A stretch of 64,000 bases of DNA from Macquaria australasica (GCA_005408345.1 SEMN01000275.1:434001-498000), one strand, 5' to 3'. Positions 47,183 to 60,800 are shown, numbered from the stretch's first letter. Made by a program: numbers and translations. Notes: generated by a model from the sequence alone, not told the origin.

Positions 47183-47279
47183 TGGATCTGTTGGATACAA
47201 ACATACACACAGTCACTGCTTTTTGTCTTTTCTCCAGGACAGTTCTTACACTGATTGACTTGTCACGTTTACTGTTGAA

Positions 47280-47400
47280 CTGAGTTGACTGAAAAGTACA
47301 TTAACTTGAGTACAACTGAGGTATATCCATTTCATACTACTTTTATACTTAACTACCTTTTCAGAAGGAATATTGTACATTTTGCTCCACCCCCTTTATT
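47280..47400. repeat. fragment of the 'acttaagta' teleost repeat
   Basis: Contains gaaaagtacattaacttgag, tacttttatacttaactacc and tattgtacattttgctccac, matching pieces of the larger copy at 48037-49213. Confidence 0.4.
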
Positions 47401-48036
47401 CCACATGTTGTGATGGAGTGTTTTCTTTGCAGACTGCAGTTTCAGTAGCAAAGGCTGACAGAAATCACCCAAGAAGGGACTCCATCAAAGGTAACCAGTG
47501 ACAATGGGACTCATTTGTAAATAGTGTAATCCAGACAGAGCCTTTCAGAAAGTTTGAAACTACATTTAGTAACACATCTAAACTCTAAAAACAAAGTGTA
47601 CAAAGCTTAAAATTGTCATGGTCTGACGTTCAGCCCCATGCACATGGTTGACACACCCTTCCTCCAGAGCAAGCTGACTCTTACAGGGCTTGAGGATGAA
47701 CTGTTAGCATGTTGTGCTCTTAACAATACTCTGAAGCTTCTCTTTCCTCATGGAAAAGCTGCCTTGCCTCAGCCCACCTCACAACTGCTCCACAACCAGG
47801 AGCTGGGTGATTGGGTCCACTTCAGTAGGACACCTGGCACCAAGCTCGCCAGTCAGGGCCATAGACTGTATATCTTTATAGTCTGTATATTTTTATTTAC
47901 TGTATATCTTTATATGCTGTCTATGGTCAGGAGCATTCCAGCTGCTAAAACACCTAAACACCCCAACTGCCTTTGTGCAATTGAACTACAGCACTTCAGT
48001 TTAAGCGGTAAGATGTAAGATAGTTTTTCTGTATTT

Positions 48037-49213
48037 CCTCCACCACTGATGAAAAAAGTAGTTGTACTTGTATTCAGATCCTGTACTTAAGTAAAAGTAT
48101 TTATACCACACTGTAAAAATACTGTTACAAGTAAAAGTCCTGCATTGAAGCTGTTACTAAGTAGTTATGTAAATATAATCAGGAAAATGAGCATATGTCT
48201 ACTTATTTTAGCCTGTATAAGGTGATAGTTCTATTATATCTGATATCATTAGATGATTATTCCCCATGCATGAATGTAAAAGCAAGATTATACTGTTGTT
48301 GGTTGATTATTTTCGTTATGAATGAATCCAGTGTTCAAATGACATCAGGCTTTCGGGGGTGGGAGGGTACTGTACACATGCACGCACATACATGAATGAA
48401 TGAGCCTGCCTATGTGCAAAACTATACTATCAATACATTTCAGTTCATACAGGGAATATTTACCCTAGGACAACAAAGAAAGAAGTTACTTTGACCAGAC
48501 CAAGGTTGCATCTCATGACAAAAGAAAAAAAAAACAGTGGCACCAAACATTATCATATTTTAGAGCTCCCCCTAAATTTCTCCAGTGTGGGAGCTCATGT
48601 CTCTTTCAGGGGAGCCCAACATGAATCTGCTGATTATTTTCTTCATTAATCAATTGATTGGTTTGTAAAACTGAAAATGGTGAGAAATGGCGTCACAATG
48701 AGCCAGAGCCCAAAGTAACACCTTCACAATGCTTGTGTCCAACCAACAGTCCAAACCTCAACATTATTAACAACATTACACTTATTAACATCATTCAAAG
48801 GAAAAGCAGCAAATCTTCACATCTGAGAAGCTGCAACCAGGAAATTATTTTACATCAAAAATTACTTCAAGGAATATGAAAATAGTTGCCAATAAATTGT
48901 CTGTCAATCAACTAATTGATTAATGGACTGATTGTTTCAGCTGTACTTGTATAAACTGTTGGGGAGTTTCATTTGTAACTAAACATCAGATTTTATAAAC
49001 TCTTCATGTGTTTTATGTGTAAAAGTCTGAATCTGTAAACTAAAGCTGTCAGATAAATGTAATGCAATAAAAAGTAGAATATTTCCCTCTGAGGTGTAGT
49101 GGAGTAGAAGTAGAAACTGCCATGAGAAGAAAATACTCAAGTAAAGTACAAGTACCTCATGTTTGTACTGAAGCACAGTACTTCAGGTAAATGTAGTTAT
49201 ATTCCACCACTGG
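48037..49213 (-). repeat. 'acttaagta / agtaaaagta' high-copy teleost repeat, with another repeat nested
   Basis: Bounded by ccaccactg-type ends (ctccaccactgatg at 48038; ttccaccactgg at 49202-49213), with inner stretches of aagtaaaagtatt and agtacaagtacctcatgtt. From memory this is one of the commonest interspersed repeats of percomorphs, here in reverse. Its middle (48620-48955) is a copy of the 'attaatca' repeat also at 11905 and 63545. Further fragments: 47280, 60028 and 62110. Confidence 0.65.
48620..48955. repeat. 'attaatca' teleost repeat, copy 2, nested
   Basis: From tcattaatcaattgattgg to caatcaactaattgattaat and tgattgtttcagct, with gcagcaaatcttcacatctg and gaagctgcaacca inside; same layout as 63545-63835. 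Lies inside the repeat at 48037-49213. Confidence 0.6.
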
Positions 49214-49324
49214 TTGTCATTGTATGGTAAAAGCACAATACCAAGGCTCCTTTGTATACAGTTGTAAATGTTGAGTGGCAGAGAAACATGCTTAATATGT
49301 GGCATGAGCTCCTTCATGTCAAAC

Positions 49325-49430
49325 AGTTTATGATGAACATTAATAATAATAACTTTATTTATATAGCACCTTTCAAAACATAGTTACAAAGTGCTTCACA
49401 AATAATACAAAATAATACACCATAACAGAA
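49325..49430. repeat. teleost repeat fragment (tttatttatatagcacc)
   Basis: Contains aactttatttatatagcacc, tttcaaaacatagttacaaa and gtgcttcacaaat, a motif string found in many fish interspersed repeats. Fragment only. Confidence 0.5.
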
Positions 49431-50815
49431 GAAACTCAAAAAGAGAACGAAAGAAGAGAAACAAATATTGAAATTAAAAAATAAATGATTTTTCTTTTCA
49501 TAAAAATGTGTTTACAATTGTGATTTAAAAGAAGTCACTGTGGTTGCAAGACAGATTTCAACAGGAAGACTGTTCCAAAGTAAATAGTCCAAATAGTCCT
49601 GTGGGATGAAACAATGAGAAACCCCTATCAGGCTGTTTATTGGGATTCCATCCTTGCGTGTCCGTGACAATAGATTACAAGACTGGAATCTCAGGTGAGG
49701 TTGCTTCTGTCCCATTACAGCGTGGCATTCATTCATTGACATTCCTCACAGCAGCCATTAAATAATGGCCAGGGCCTTTTTTGTGCAACAAATGGAGACC
49801 CAGTGTCGTTTCAGCTGTCCATTTCCCACAATTCTACTCTCTCTTTTTCATAAACACACACCCACTCAAAGAACAAGGATGTTGACACACTGAGAATGAT
49901 TTAAGGGAAGCTGGGTGCCGTCTAATATTTAAAGTTGTCATGGTTCTCTGCTCCCTTCTTATCTTCTTCTTTTTTGTTGCTTAACCAGACTGACAAGTTC
50001 CAAGCTGGGGATTTTCAGCGTGGTGAAACTCGACAAGCAGCACCTGAGGCTGTTTACCCTCTCATCCTAACAGGCTGACCTCACACATTTTCATGTAATG
50101 TCATTTTAGGTTGTAGTGTGTACCACCTTATTAAATAAGGGTTATGTTTTGTCTCTGCCAGCATGACATGGCACATGATGACCTGTTATGGTAGCAGATG
50201 AAACAATCTTAACAAACAGAAAAAAAACCAACATACCCTGTGGTTTTACAGCAGTCTGCAGAGCTGCCGAAACAGAGACATCAAACTCCATGAGAATGGA
50301 AGTGACCTCAAGCTAAAGCCGTCTGGATTCAAGTGCATGAGTGCACTCAATAGGTATGAGGTCATTACCTCCTGCTTTCTGCTTCTGTTAGGAATCCTCA
50401 CTGATTTTAAAGATGAGACCTGTAGAAATCCAAAACAGTTTGGCAGAAGGTTGCTTTCCCAACAGAAGAAGCCAACCTATATTCATCACTGACCCAACAG
50501 CAACAGCCAATGACCACATGACTTGGGAGCCACACAAAGTGTTGTCATAACGTCTTTACCTCCACCTCAGTTTTCAAACATGCAGTGTGCTCATATTCAC
50601 CACCTGGGGGAGGGGTGTGGCTGCAGACTGGCCTGCACTGCTGTCACCTTCACTCCTGGCTTGTTTTGCCTTCAGGTTGGTGAAACACATGATCAGTTGG
50701 ATGGAGGTCGGGTTTTGGGGTTTACCCAATATGGATGTAAACATTCTCTAACCCGTAAGAAATGTCAGCATTTTAAAGCGAGTCTGTGTAACTTTTACTG
50801 TACAACAGCCACTGT
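49431..50815. other. intergenic, no gene recognised
   Basis: Between kpna5 and gprc6a, which are convergent. No exon of FAM162B (a neighbour of KPNA5 in human as I recall) could be found here or elsewhere in 47.2-53.5 kb. No other content named. Confidence 0.35.
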
Positions 50816-50823
50816 GGCATTAA

Positions 50824-51543
50824 AGGGAAAACTCGTACCTGTCACGTGAATGTCAACTCAGTGTTGATGGTAAATGTAGTCAGTTGAATCATTAAATTCC
50901 TCAGTGAGTGCTATGTTGACAGAGAAAGCTGAGTTCTCCTGCTCGCGGAGCCATGCCAGCAGTACCTACCAGGTACCAGGATGTGTTGTGCGCAAGCTAG
51001 CTGCTGGGTGCTGCTAATCAAAGTTACACAACGTTGCCAAACCAATGAATTCCTGCAGTTTGACCATTTCTTTTTCACACGTAGCTATAACGTTACCGCC
51101 AGGGCATGTCTATTAGATACAACAGCAACACACACACACACACACACCGGCAAGGAGCCGAACGGGCTTCCGTATAACAACAAAGCTAGCGCTGCAGTAT
51201 AAAGTTCCACAGATATCTGGGTCAGCCGAAACACCCCTGTAAATGTATCCTCGTCCATAACATCATCTGCACTCATATTTTGGGATGCCTTTTGCTGTTG
51301 GAAACATAGCTAGTTTACAGTTTACAGGCTGAGACTAGAAATCCAAGCTGAAATAGCCTGTAGTTCTTCCGTGCCTCCATCTACGTCACTATGACGGCGC
51401 TGGTGCCGGAAGAACAGATTTTGCCGCAGGATAACTCAGCTTTCTCAGTCAATATAGCACGCACTAAGGAGATACTGCTTCAGTTGACTACATTTACCAT
51501 CAACACTGAGTGGACATCCACTTGACAGGCGGCACATTTTCCT
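50824..51543. mobile_element. TTAA-flanked DNA transposon with ~125-bp terminal inverted repeats
   Basis: 720 bp. The left arm (agggaaaactcgtacctgtc, cactcagtgttgatggtaaa form: ctcagtgttgatggtaaatg, tagtcagttga, gagaaagctgagtt, to about 50945) is repeated in reverse at the right (aactcagctttctc, tcaactga-type, catttaccatcaacactgag, ending cattttcct). TTAA flanks both ends (50820-50823 and 51544-51547). The interior has a (CA)n at about 51127-51148 and a CpG-rich patch. No transposase; non-autonomous piggyBac/Kolobok-type. Confidence 0.75.
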
Positions 51544-51547
51544 TTAA

Positions 51548-52925
51548 AGTGATTAAGTGGGGTCATATAGTCGGTGAACTGACTCAATACCATCTGCTAT
51601 ACAGCAATAACTACCTAAAGTTTGCTAAGATTAGCTAACATTAGCCACCATAAGATAGTGGTCATACCAGGCCAAATTGTATTAAATTGAGCAAAGGCAT
51701 GTTTTATTGCTTATAAATTCAACTTTTTATTTGTAAGATCGAGTGAGTTATTTTTTCTTTCAGAAGTTAGGGTTTCTTGTTTTTTGCTCTAACCCTCCAT
51801 TCTAAAGCCATTGTGCTGGATTAAAGCCCAAACTGTGTTACACACTGGCTGAGAGGATTTAGTTTTGTGATAAAGTGCAGTTCATTTTTCTCATTTAGAG
51901 TGGCTGGAATAAACAATAGGAACAACCCTAACCCTAATATTGGCAAATTTGTTCACATCTGAAATTATTTAAGCCTCTTTTAGTTTTTAATAGTGGAATG
52001 AGCATATTTTGTAATATTGGAGGAGGGTGTAATGTTAATTATGCTGCATTTTAAAAGTGACATGAGGTTCATCCTCCACCCAACTCCAACAATCTTTGTT
52101 CAGTACCAGCACATTGTTTTTGGAATGACATGTTACTGTTGAGTGTTTCAAATGTGATGTTTCAATGATGTGAACAGCACAAAATAAGTTCTTGTATTAG
52201 GGTGGAGGATGATATTTCAAAGGCAGAGAAAGCGTGGGTATTCATGGAATCCACTGTTGATTGTGTCTAGACTGTTGCACAGGTTTTTGCTAGTTCTTCC
52301 TCATTCTTACAAGTCCTCAGACTTCAGCATTATCACAGAAAGCATTGGTGAGAGCAAAGTTTCTCAACCTTCTTGACTCATCATCACGCAGGCATGATTG
52401 ATGCTCGATGGCAATTTTGATCCAGTCCCCTCAGTACTTTAGAGAATGGTGCCTTTCAGAAGAGTAAACTCACTTCACTGTGTCTCAAAATTGTAACAAT
52501 TCAGTTGTTGTAAAACCACAGCTACACCCTCACTTCACACCATCACTGTGACAGGCCTGAAGCCAAGGCACATGGTGCTCGGGTGGAGTCAGCAAACACA
52601 CACTAACAACCGTAGCAGAGGGCAGATACAGATCTCTTCAGGCTTGGTGTAAATGTAGCTCCTGGAGATTAATGTTAAAAAGAAACTATTATTTGGACCA
52701 AACAGAAGTTCATAACAAGGCCATTTGTACTTGACTGCTAACCAGTCCCATAGCCAGAGGAAACTTCTTGGATTTTCCCAGATGGGCCCTTTGTGTGTGT
52801 GTGTGTGTTCATTAATAATTAAAAACAATAATGGGAATAATGGAAATATTGTCAATATTTTTTTTATTTCAACAATATTGTAGGATGGAATTCGAAGATA
52901 GCTGCACCTGTTGCATTTTTTTTTT
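51548..52925. other. intergenic, no gene recognised
   Basis: AT-rich spacer. A telomere-like accctaaccctaat at about 51925 is too short to mean anything. A (GT)n run lies at 52793-52808. Confidence 0.35.
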
Positions 52926-53040
52926 TTTTTAGAATAGAATAATCTTTATTGTCCAGCCACGGCAGGACAATTATCTTTGGTCTTTGGTCCCAGGAAAATA
53001 TAAACACAAACATGTGATTTCAATGTGATTTTCAGTTTAC
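52926..53040 (-). repeat. retroelement 3' tail fragment
   Basis: On the minus strand it ends with caataaagattattctattc followed by an A-run (plus-strand T13 at 52916-52930), the form of a teleost LINE/SINE 3' end. Only the tail is present. Confidence 0.45.
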
Positions 53041-53582
53041 AGTTGCACTTTGAAAATACCCATACAACATTATAAATAACATCTTGACAGCACCATATGA
53101 TGTTTTGTCAGCCTATTTTTACATAGTTTGGGGTCTAAATGACTAATAGTTACCAAAAGTTTTGGAATTGGTCCAGTAGATCACCTCTGCTGGCAGCTGC
53201 GAAATGGGCAGCAATGGCTGCAATGTAATCCTTGCAGGCAACTGCACCCGTCAAAGTGCGTCCACTAAAAGTGCTTGTTTTTGACACTGACAGGCTCAGA
53301 CTGTTATTTTAAGTGTCTGACAACATTATGGAAAGGATCCCTACAGACACAGACCTTATTGTTAAAGAGTAAGATCCTCCTTGTTTAACCAGAAACAGAA
53401 AGTCTCACTCAAGGAAAAGTCTCCTTCTGAAATCTCGCAAGAGGTTGAGTTGTTGCAGGAAGACAACGGTGGAAACGTGAGTCAGAGTTCTTCTACTTAC
53501 TCAGATCTTGTAAAATGTATCATTTTTATAATAAAATCTACAATTCAATATAAATGATTTTTGACAACCCAGACAAGACAGT

Positions 53583-56500
53583 TTATATGCTGGTGCTTCT
53601 TCTGAGGTAGCGTTGTGTGATTGAACCTCGGTCCAAACTTGTGCAGCTGGTACCAATTCTGCAGTTTGTCACCACAGCAAGTTTGAGAGGACTGGCTGCG
53701 GGTGCAGAGAGGGACGAAGCACTGATGATGAAGTGATGACCGCTGGACTGTCGCTCTGACACTGAACTCCCAGACACAGACACAGAATCTGTGGTTTTGC
53801 TGGAGTATTCATACAGATTCTTCCTGAAAGCACTCTTGGTGTTTTGTTCTTTCTTAAAAAGAATGATATAGCACTTTGGGAAGAAATGGCAGCTGAGGAT
53901 GCCGTAGTTGGAAATGAGAATGACCACCATCTCCACAGCTGGCAGGTACACTCCTGAAGTGGTGACATAGACAGGAACAAAGAGCAGCCAGGAGATGAGG
54001 TAGAGCAGCATGCTGAAGGTGATGAACTTTGCCTCGTTGTACTGCTGTGGCAGTTTGCGTCCTTTGAAAGCACAGATGAAACACACAAAAGCCAGGATAG
54101 CTATGTAGCTCAACATCACCCCAAAGGCCAAATATGAGCCCTCATGACAGTCCTCCAGCAGAGTGGTTGGATCCCTGATGGTGTGATTAAATGGGCTTTT
54201 GAGGAGCAGCCAGCAGATGCAGGTAGTTGCCTGTAAGGCCACACAGATGCTGACGATGACGTAAGGCTGGTAGAGCCTCCGCAGAACCTTCTGCAGCTCC
54301 GGGTCAAACTGGAAGGCTAGAAGGATCTGCAGGGTCTTGACCAGGATGCAGGAGACACACAGAGTGAAGCTGATGCCAAAGAGCACCTGTCGAGCCTTAC
54401 ACTGGAAACTGTTGGGCCGGCCTACAAACAGCATGGCACTGATGTAACTGATGACCAGAGAGAACAGGATGGCCTGGCTCAGTGGCCCTCCGGCAGCCTT
54501 CACCACAGGAGTGTCACACTGATGTAGAAACAGAGCTGACACTAGCAGAGCCAGGAGGATGCCCAGGGCAGAGAGGGTCAGGAGCACCACAGCAAAGCCG
54601 TCCTGCCAGGAGAAAAAGAGCAGGGCTTTGGGGATGCAGCTGGAGCTGCCCTTAGGAGACCACTCTGTGTCTTTGTCACAGCTCCAGCACTGGTCCATGT
54701 CTGCAGGTACAGAATGAAACAATTACACAAAGGCTCACAGAGAATTCCAAGCCTATCCTGGTTGTTCAAAAGCTGGTTTTGAGTCAACATAAGAATCCTA
54801 ACTGCATGAGAATAACGAGGGAAGCTAGATGAAGAGATGGAGTGTGTGCAAACAAGAAAGAGCGAGCAAGCAAGCAAGGGAGAGGCAATCAATAGAGAAA
54901 ATGAGACAGAAACAAAACTGAACTTCATGGTTATTTGATTCAGTGCAGTTGAATGTTAAAGCAGGAATAAATAACCAACACAGTCTCTCCCCTCCTCTCC
55001 TTGTTTCCTTTGCAACATCCATTCAGACATCACAGTCACACTAGAAGATTACACTGAACAGCACTGTGATTGTGTTGTCTCATGTGCAAAAATGCGTCTC
55101 AAACAAAGCTGTCACATATCAACATCTGAATCTGACTCAGATTCTTAACCAGAGCATGGCCATTAGTCATTGTGCATGTCATGCATCCAGTGACAGTGTG
55201 TGTATGGAGGGGAGTGTCTTGCCTGTGCTGTTAGAGTAGTAGTTCTCAGTACAGTTGATGCACTCATAACAACAAGTGTGTTGACCCTCAGCTGTTTTCT
55301 TGAACTCTCCAGGGACGCAGCTATTGGAGCATTTTGAGATGATGTGCTGAGGAAAGCAGGGAGAGACCATGATTATAGACCATTCATTACGCCAATTTTT
55401 CTTGTATTCGTCTTCAGTTAAATGTATTGCATTTTTACTGTATTCTACACAACTTATTCTGTTTTAGAAGACTCTTACTGCTTAAGTCAGCTTTAATGGT
55501 CTGAATGTCTTCAGTAAACACAGTATGTGTGTGTGGGTCTCTGTGTGTGTCTATACAAAATGACATAAGGGCAGCAGCATGAGGGCCTACCTTCAGGTCC
55601 TGGAGCTGTCGGGTGGTGCTGTAGTTGGTGTGGGTGAAGTTGTTGTTGTGTGTGTGGTACTCAGCCACAACGTCATGGACGTGGATGTTCCCTCCATCTG
55701 ACCTCCACATTGTCACGTCGTAGCCCAGGTTGAGGTCTCCGCTGCTGTCAAACTTATAGCTCTTTTCTCCATGTTTGAACTCCTGCATCCACAGAGCTTT
55801 CAGCACCTACAGGCCATGAGCCATTTCATTGATCAAGTCAGTACCTTGGATAGGTTTATAAAACCACACTATTTGCAGGGACACTACTGTACTGTTTTGT
55901 ATTTACTGTATGCTTGACTATACCTGAGAAGAGTTCAGTTAATAATGAATAATTCAGTCCCCATCCGCTAGCTTAGCCTTAAAGTGCTGCATAGTCTTCA
56001 TCATCAATCGATAATTACCACAATGATTTCGACACAAAAAAGTGAAATTATATTAAAAAAAACAAGACTGTCACTGAGAAGATGTCAGCGCTGTTTTGGC
56101 TTAATCTGCAGGATTGCTTAACAGCACACAACAGGAAGAAGGAGCTGTTCTTCCATAGGACATTGAAGGACTATGTTTATCTCATATAGTCACAGAGACT
56201 AGGCCTGGTACAAATGACAGTATACTCAGTCTAATTGGGTCAGATAGAGTCCTGTTGTATTGCCAAAGATCTCAGGTCTGTATGCCAATATGTGTGATAC
56301 CCAGGTGGATCCAAGCAGGCCCTTTTCCACAGTGTAAATGTACTTCTGTTCTTTGTTTGTTTGGGTCTGTTAAGGTCCACGACCTTTTGGATCAGGTCTA
56401 CTTATCCTTTCAGACTGCAACTGACTGTCCTTGCTACCCTTTAGGATTGGGTGTCTTTTTTTTTGTTTTGTTTTTAAATCAGCTTTATGCACTTCAGGTA

Positions 56501-57734
56501 GGTTTTCCACAGGTCTATTATGATTGGGTGGAAACATTTGGATCAGTGAAGATCTTTAGTTGAAACCAGTGTGGACGTGCCTTAAGCTGCATTTCCTCTA
56601 ATGGCTGTAAAACACTCCAAATATCTAGTATCAACTTATTTTGGCATTTGGAAGACAGATGAAACAATGAAATTACAGAAGAGAAAATGACGTTTCAGAA
56701 AACATGACATTTGACATGTGTTTTCTAAAATGTTGTGTTTAGCAGTACTGTGCCAGTTTCTGTCTTTTAAGAATAACTTCACAGCAGGCTTAAAACCAGT
56801 GCTTTGCTGCTCTCTCTGGTTAAAAGTTTCAAGTCTGTTTCACCTCCTTACCACCCAGCGTCACTGAAGGGGGGTGTGGTCAGAGTCCACCATAACGTTT
56901 TCCACAAGAAGTAAGGGTCTCAATAGCTATTTTCATATTTCGTGTGTCTTGGTGTAGATTTTGTGAATCATTGTGAACCCACACATTCAAAATGTCCCTT
57001 TAGAAACCCCTGGGTGACTGTACAGCCATGTTTTTCTATAATATACACCCTTTGGACTTAGCCCTCATAGACTTCATATAAGAGATGGGACTTAAGACCA
57101 CACTCATTTCCATGGATATGAATTCAAGTTCCTGACCCCTGTATTTTTCTGAGCAGGGTCTGCTGCTTTACACACTACAACTATATATATAAAACAAACT
57201 AATCCCAATTATTAGGCTATGCATATTCTGTCTGTGTTTGAATATCATTGAATATCACAAAATGACAAACAGATGTCTTCAAAATTAAATGTGGTGTAGT
57301 GGGACTATGTCATACTGGAAGTCCACAGAAAGTGGCTGTCCAAATCCAGAACTGATCACGTCTGGGAAGCCTGCGAGTCTGCTAGACGAGGGAAGTCTGG
57401 ATGTTTGGATTCAGCCTTTATCCTCTTTAGTCAAAGACAATAGGCGTTGGAGATGAAGAGGGTAAAGTGGTGGATAGCGTGGATATGGTAGATAACAGGT
57501 TTTGTGGGAAAATGTGGTCTTAATATAGAAAAACAATTCCACAGGTGTGAGACAGCTCTTGAGCAATTGTCTGTTTACGGTAAGTGAAGGTGTCATATTT
57601 AATGTTAGCCAAAACCTAACCCTCAGCTGTTATCTGAATCTAACCTTACTCGTAATCCTAGCTGTCTGTAACCCTAAACCTTAATCCACATCCTAAAATT
57701 ACCCCATGTGGACCTCATAAATACAACACAAGAG

Positions 57735-57803
<69 letters not shown>

Positions 57804-60800
57804 ATGTATGTGAATACCTCCCAGGGTTGCACTGTGCCTGGTGTTTTGCAGTCTTTGCTCCTGCAGATAGACGCCACAGCCTGAGCTATGGCGCTCACAG
57901 CCATCTCTACACTGAAGATTGTGTCGCCGTGGATGTATTCTCTGAGGGTGTTCACAGCTTTAGACACCAGCTCAGTGTCTCCAGAACCTTGACTTGCATT
58001 TAGCTGCATGTAGAACTCCTGCATGAAGGAGTTCTTCCCTGCATAGTTATGTCCAGCTGCCTCCAGCCTGCTCAGGTACTCACTGAATGATGACAGGTCT
58101 CCACTTTTGAAGGTGAAGCCCACAACATGTCCTATGTCCTCCAGAGTTAAGTTGCCTTTCACAGAGCTGGAGGAGGACCAGCTGTCACTGGCCACCCAGA
58201 CTCTTCTCATTGACTCCACGTTGCGTCCTTCTCTCAGCGTCTGATTCTTAAGCTCCTGGTAAAGGTACAGCATGTGAGTCGGCTTGGCAAATGACACAAT
58301 CACCTGTACCTTGGGATTCTTGGAGATGGTTTTGGCAGTCTGCGTGATAGCAGAGCAGACATCCTGACTGGTTACAGATTGAGGTAGGATTGATTTGAAG
58401 GCCACACAGATCCCCTTTTCAGAAGCCTGGGACACAAAGTGCTCAAGAGCTGATTGGCCGTAATTTCCATCTGTGGTAACTATTCCCACCCAGTTCCAGC
58501 CGAAGGTGCTGAGCAGACTGACCATGGCAGCTGTCTGATGCTTGTCATTAGGAATGGTCCTCATGAAGGCTGGGAAGCGACTCTTATCACTCAGAATGAC
58601 GGCAGTTGATGAATAACTGATCTGGAGAAAAGGAACGCAATGATGTTATTTTCAGAGATGTGTCATTTCCAGTTGACTGGCCAGGCACATAAAAAGCATG
58701 AAAACATGGGGACCTGATGGCCTAGGGGTTAAGGCACCAACTATGAGCCATAACATACCCAATTTGAGTCCAGCCTTTGTTGCATGTCACTCCATATCAT
58801 TATGTGCATAAATTAATTGTAATGAAATGTGTACTTCTGTTTGCAAACTCGCTTGCCTCAAATTTCCCCTTGAGGGACAAATAAAGTATTTGGAATGGAA
58901 TTGAAATTTGTTAGATCATGAAGCAGAGGCTGAAGTTTGTCCTGAGGGGGACTATAGCACATTCAAATCAAACCAACAGGAGATCACAGCAGACATTTTG
59001 ACATGTCATAGCAGAAAGTGCTACTAATAACACTATTGAGGGCTCAGTTCCATTGATGTCACTGAGTCAGCAGCCACTATACCAGAGCACTAAAGGTGGG
59101 AAACCGAAGTGGAATGCAGCCTTTATTAAGGTTATTAATTACACGTGTGGTTTTCCTGCTATGACATATTTGACCTGTCTCCTTTCCTATAACAACTCGT
59201 GGATAGTCTGCACTAACTCCATACTGGGATTTGTCTTATGCTACAATGACTCATGATGGTTGCCATGATCATTTCATTGTAGTGAACAAGAGACGTGTTT
59301 TTTTGTCTGTATTGGTTAGTAAGAATGGTTTTAGAATTGCCTACTGTATATGGCTCACTAATAACTAGTAACAGTCAGTGCTGTGTGCATCAGTCCTGTC
59401 ACAGATGCTGGACTCCCAGCTGCTTCCTCCCTGAGTCCGCAGCATTTTCCTGTTTCTCACTACTTACTTGAGGAATCATCTTGAGAGTCAGCTGCCTGGC
59501 GATGGCGATGGATATTTCGGAGTGAGAGGCTCCTATAACAGCCATTACTGGCTGGCCACAGGTGCAGGTGCTGTTTCCTGTGTGGCAGTTGGCCTGCTGG
59601 GTGAAGTCTGCTGTGGCTCTCAGAGCTGTGCTGACATCGGAGCAGGAGTCCACGATCCGGTAGCCCAGAGTGATGTTAACATCAGCTAGCAGAGGGGATT
59701 TATTCATGATCTCTACAGCATTGATCATAGCCAGTGCCTTCACCAGGCGTCTGTCTTCAAACCTGTGTGATTAGTATAATGTCATCATCGAATAATAAAT
59801 ACAATACAGATGTGATAGACAGAGTGAAGTACTATTTCAATTTCAAGACTAATATGACTTAATGACTCAAATAAAAATCATTTCATAGTATCCCACATCC
59901 AGTCCCTCAGTGAGTTTGCATCAGAATTAGTCTAACCTTTATACCTTAGATGCAAGGAGAACATTTTGCCTTCCCACTAGTTTCATTTTGTAAATCAAGA
60001 TGATATCTTGAAGAGAATAACATCAGTTGTGGAATGTAACTAAGTACATTTACGCAAGTATTGTACTCAAGTATAATGTTGCTGGGTATTTCCATTTTAG
60101 GCTGCTTTATCCTGTTTTGTTTTTTCCCATTTTGGATGGAAATGTACTTTTTAGTCCACTACATTTATCTGATAGTAATAGTTACTAGTTACTATACAGA
60201 TTATGATTTTACAAACAAACGTATTACCAGTTTATGAAAAAGCTTAAACTAGCTTAAACTACCCAGCAGCATCAAAGAAGAGCGAGAATGTTTATTCTTG
60301 ACTGTGGAAATGGTAGATTGACAGAATTATCTTAACTCAAGGCTGACTTAGTAGCTTTTTCCAGAGCTTTGAACCATATCTCATGTTTTTCATCTTTGCT
60401 CTGAGCAAACTGAGATGTGGTTGAAAGGTCCAGTAAAAAAAAAAGCTAGTAAGTGGATGTTGACTTTACATTATTTTGTGAAGGTGTACAAGTAGTTACA
60501 GTAAATGTACTCATTTACTCATCAGTAGTTTTGAGAGGCTGTCCTTTACTGACTCATAAATACTGTTATCTCAACAAGATGGATTACTGAAATCGTCACT
60601 AACGCTTTAGATTATGGCCCACAACGTACAGCATAGTTTACAATGTAATTCTTTCTACTAACAGTGTACCAGTACAGAATGTACTGAGACAGACATGTAG
60701 GTACAAGGGAACAAGATGTGAAGTTAGAGAATAAGGGGGTAACAATATGAGAACTTAAAGAGAAATTATACTACCTATTCTAATATGAGCCTGACCACCC

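Noticed and set aside
50977..51276. ORFs inside the TTAA element at 50824-51543
   Set aside because: Run through the (CA)n and the inverted arm; no similarity to a transposase or other protein that I can see.
51920..51940. Interstitial telomere repeat (accctaaccctaa)
   Set aside because: Only two units; chance-level.
54116..54928. Other-frame ORFs within and beside the gprc6a last exon
   Set aside because: They are shadows of the 7TM frame or run across its acceptor.
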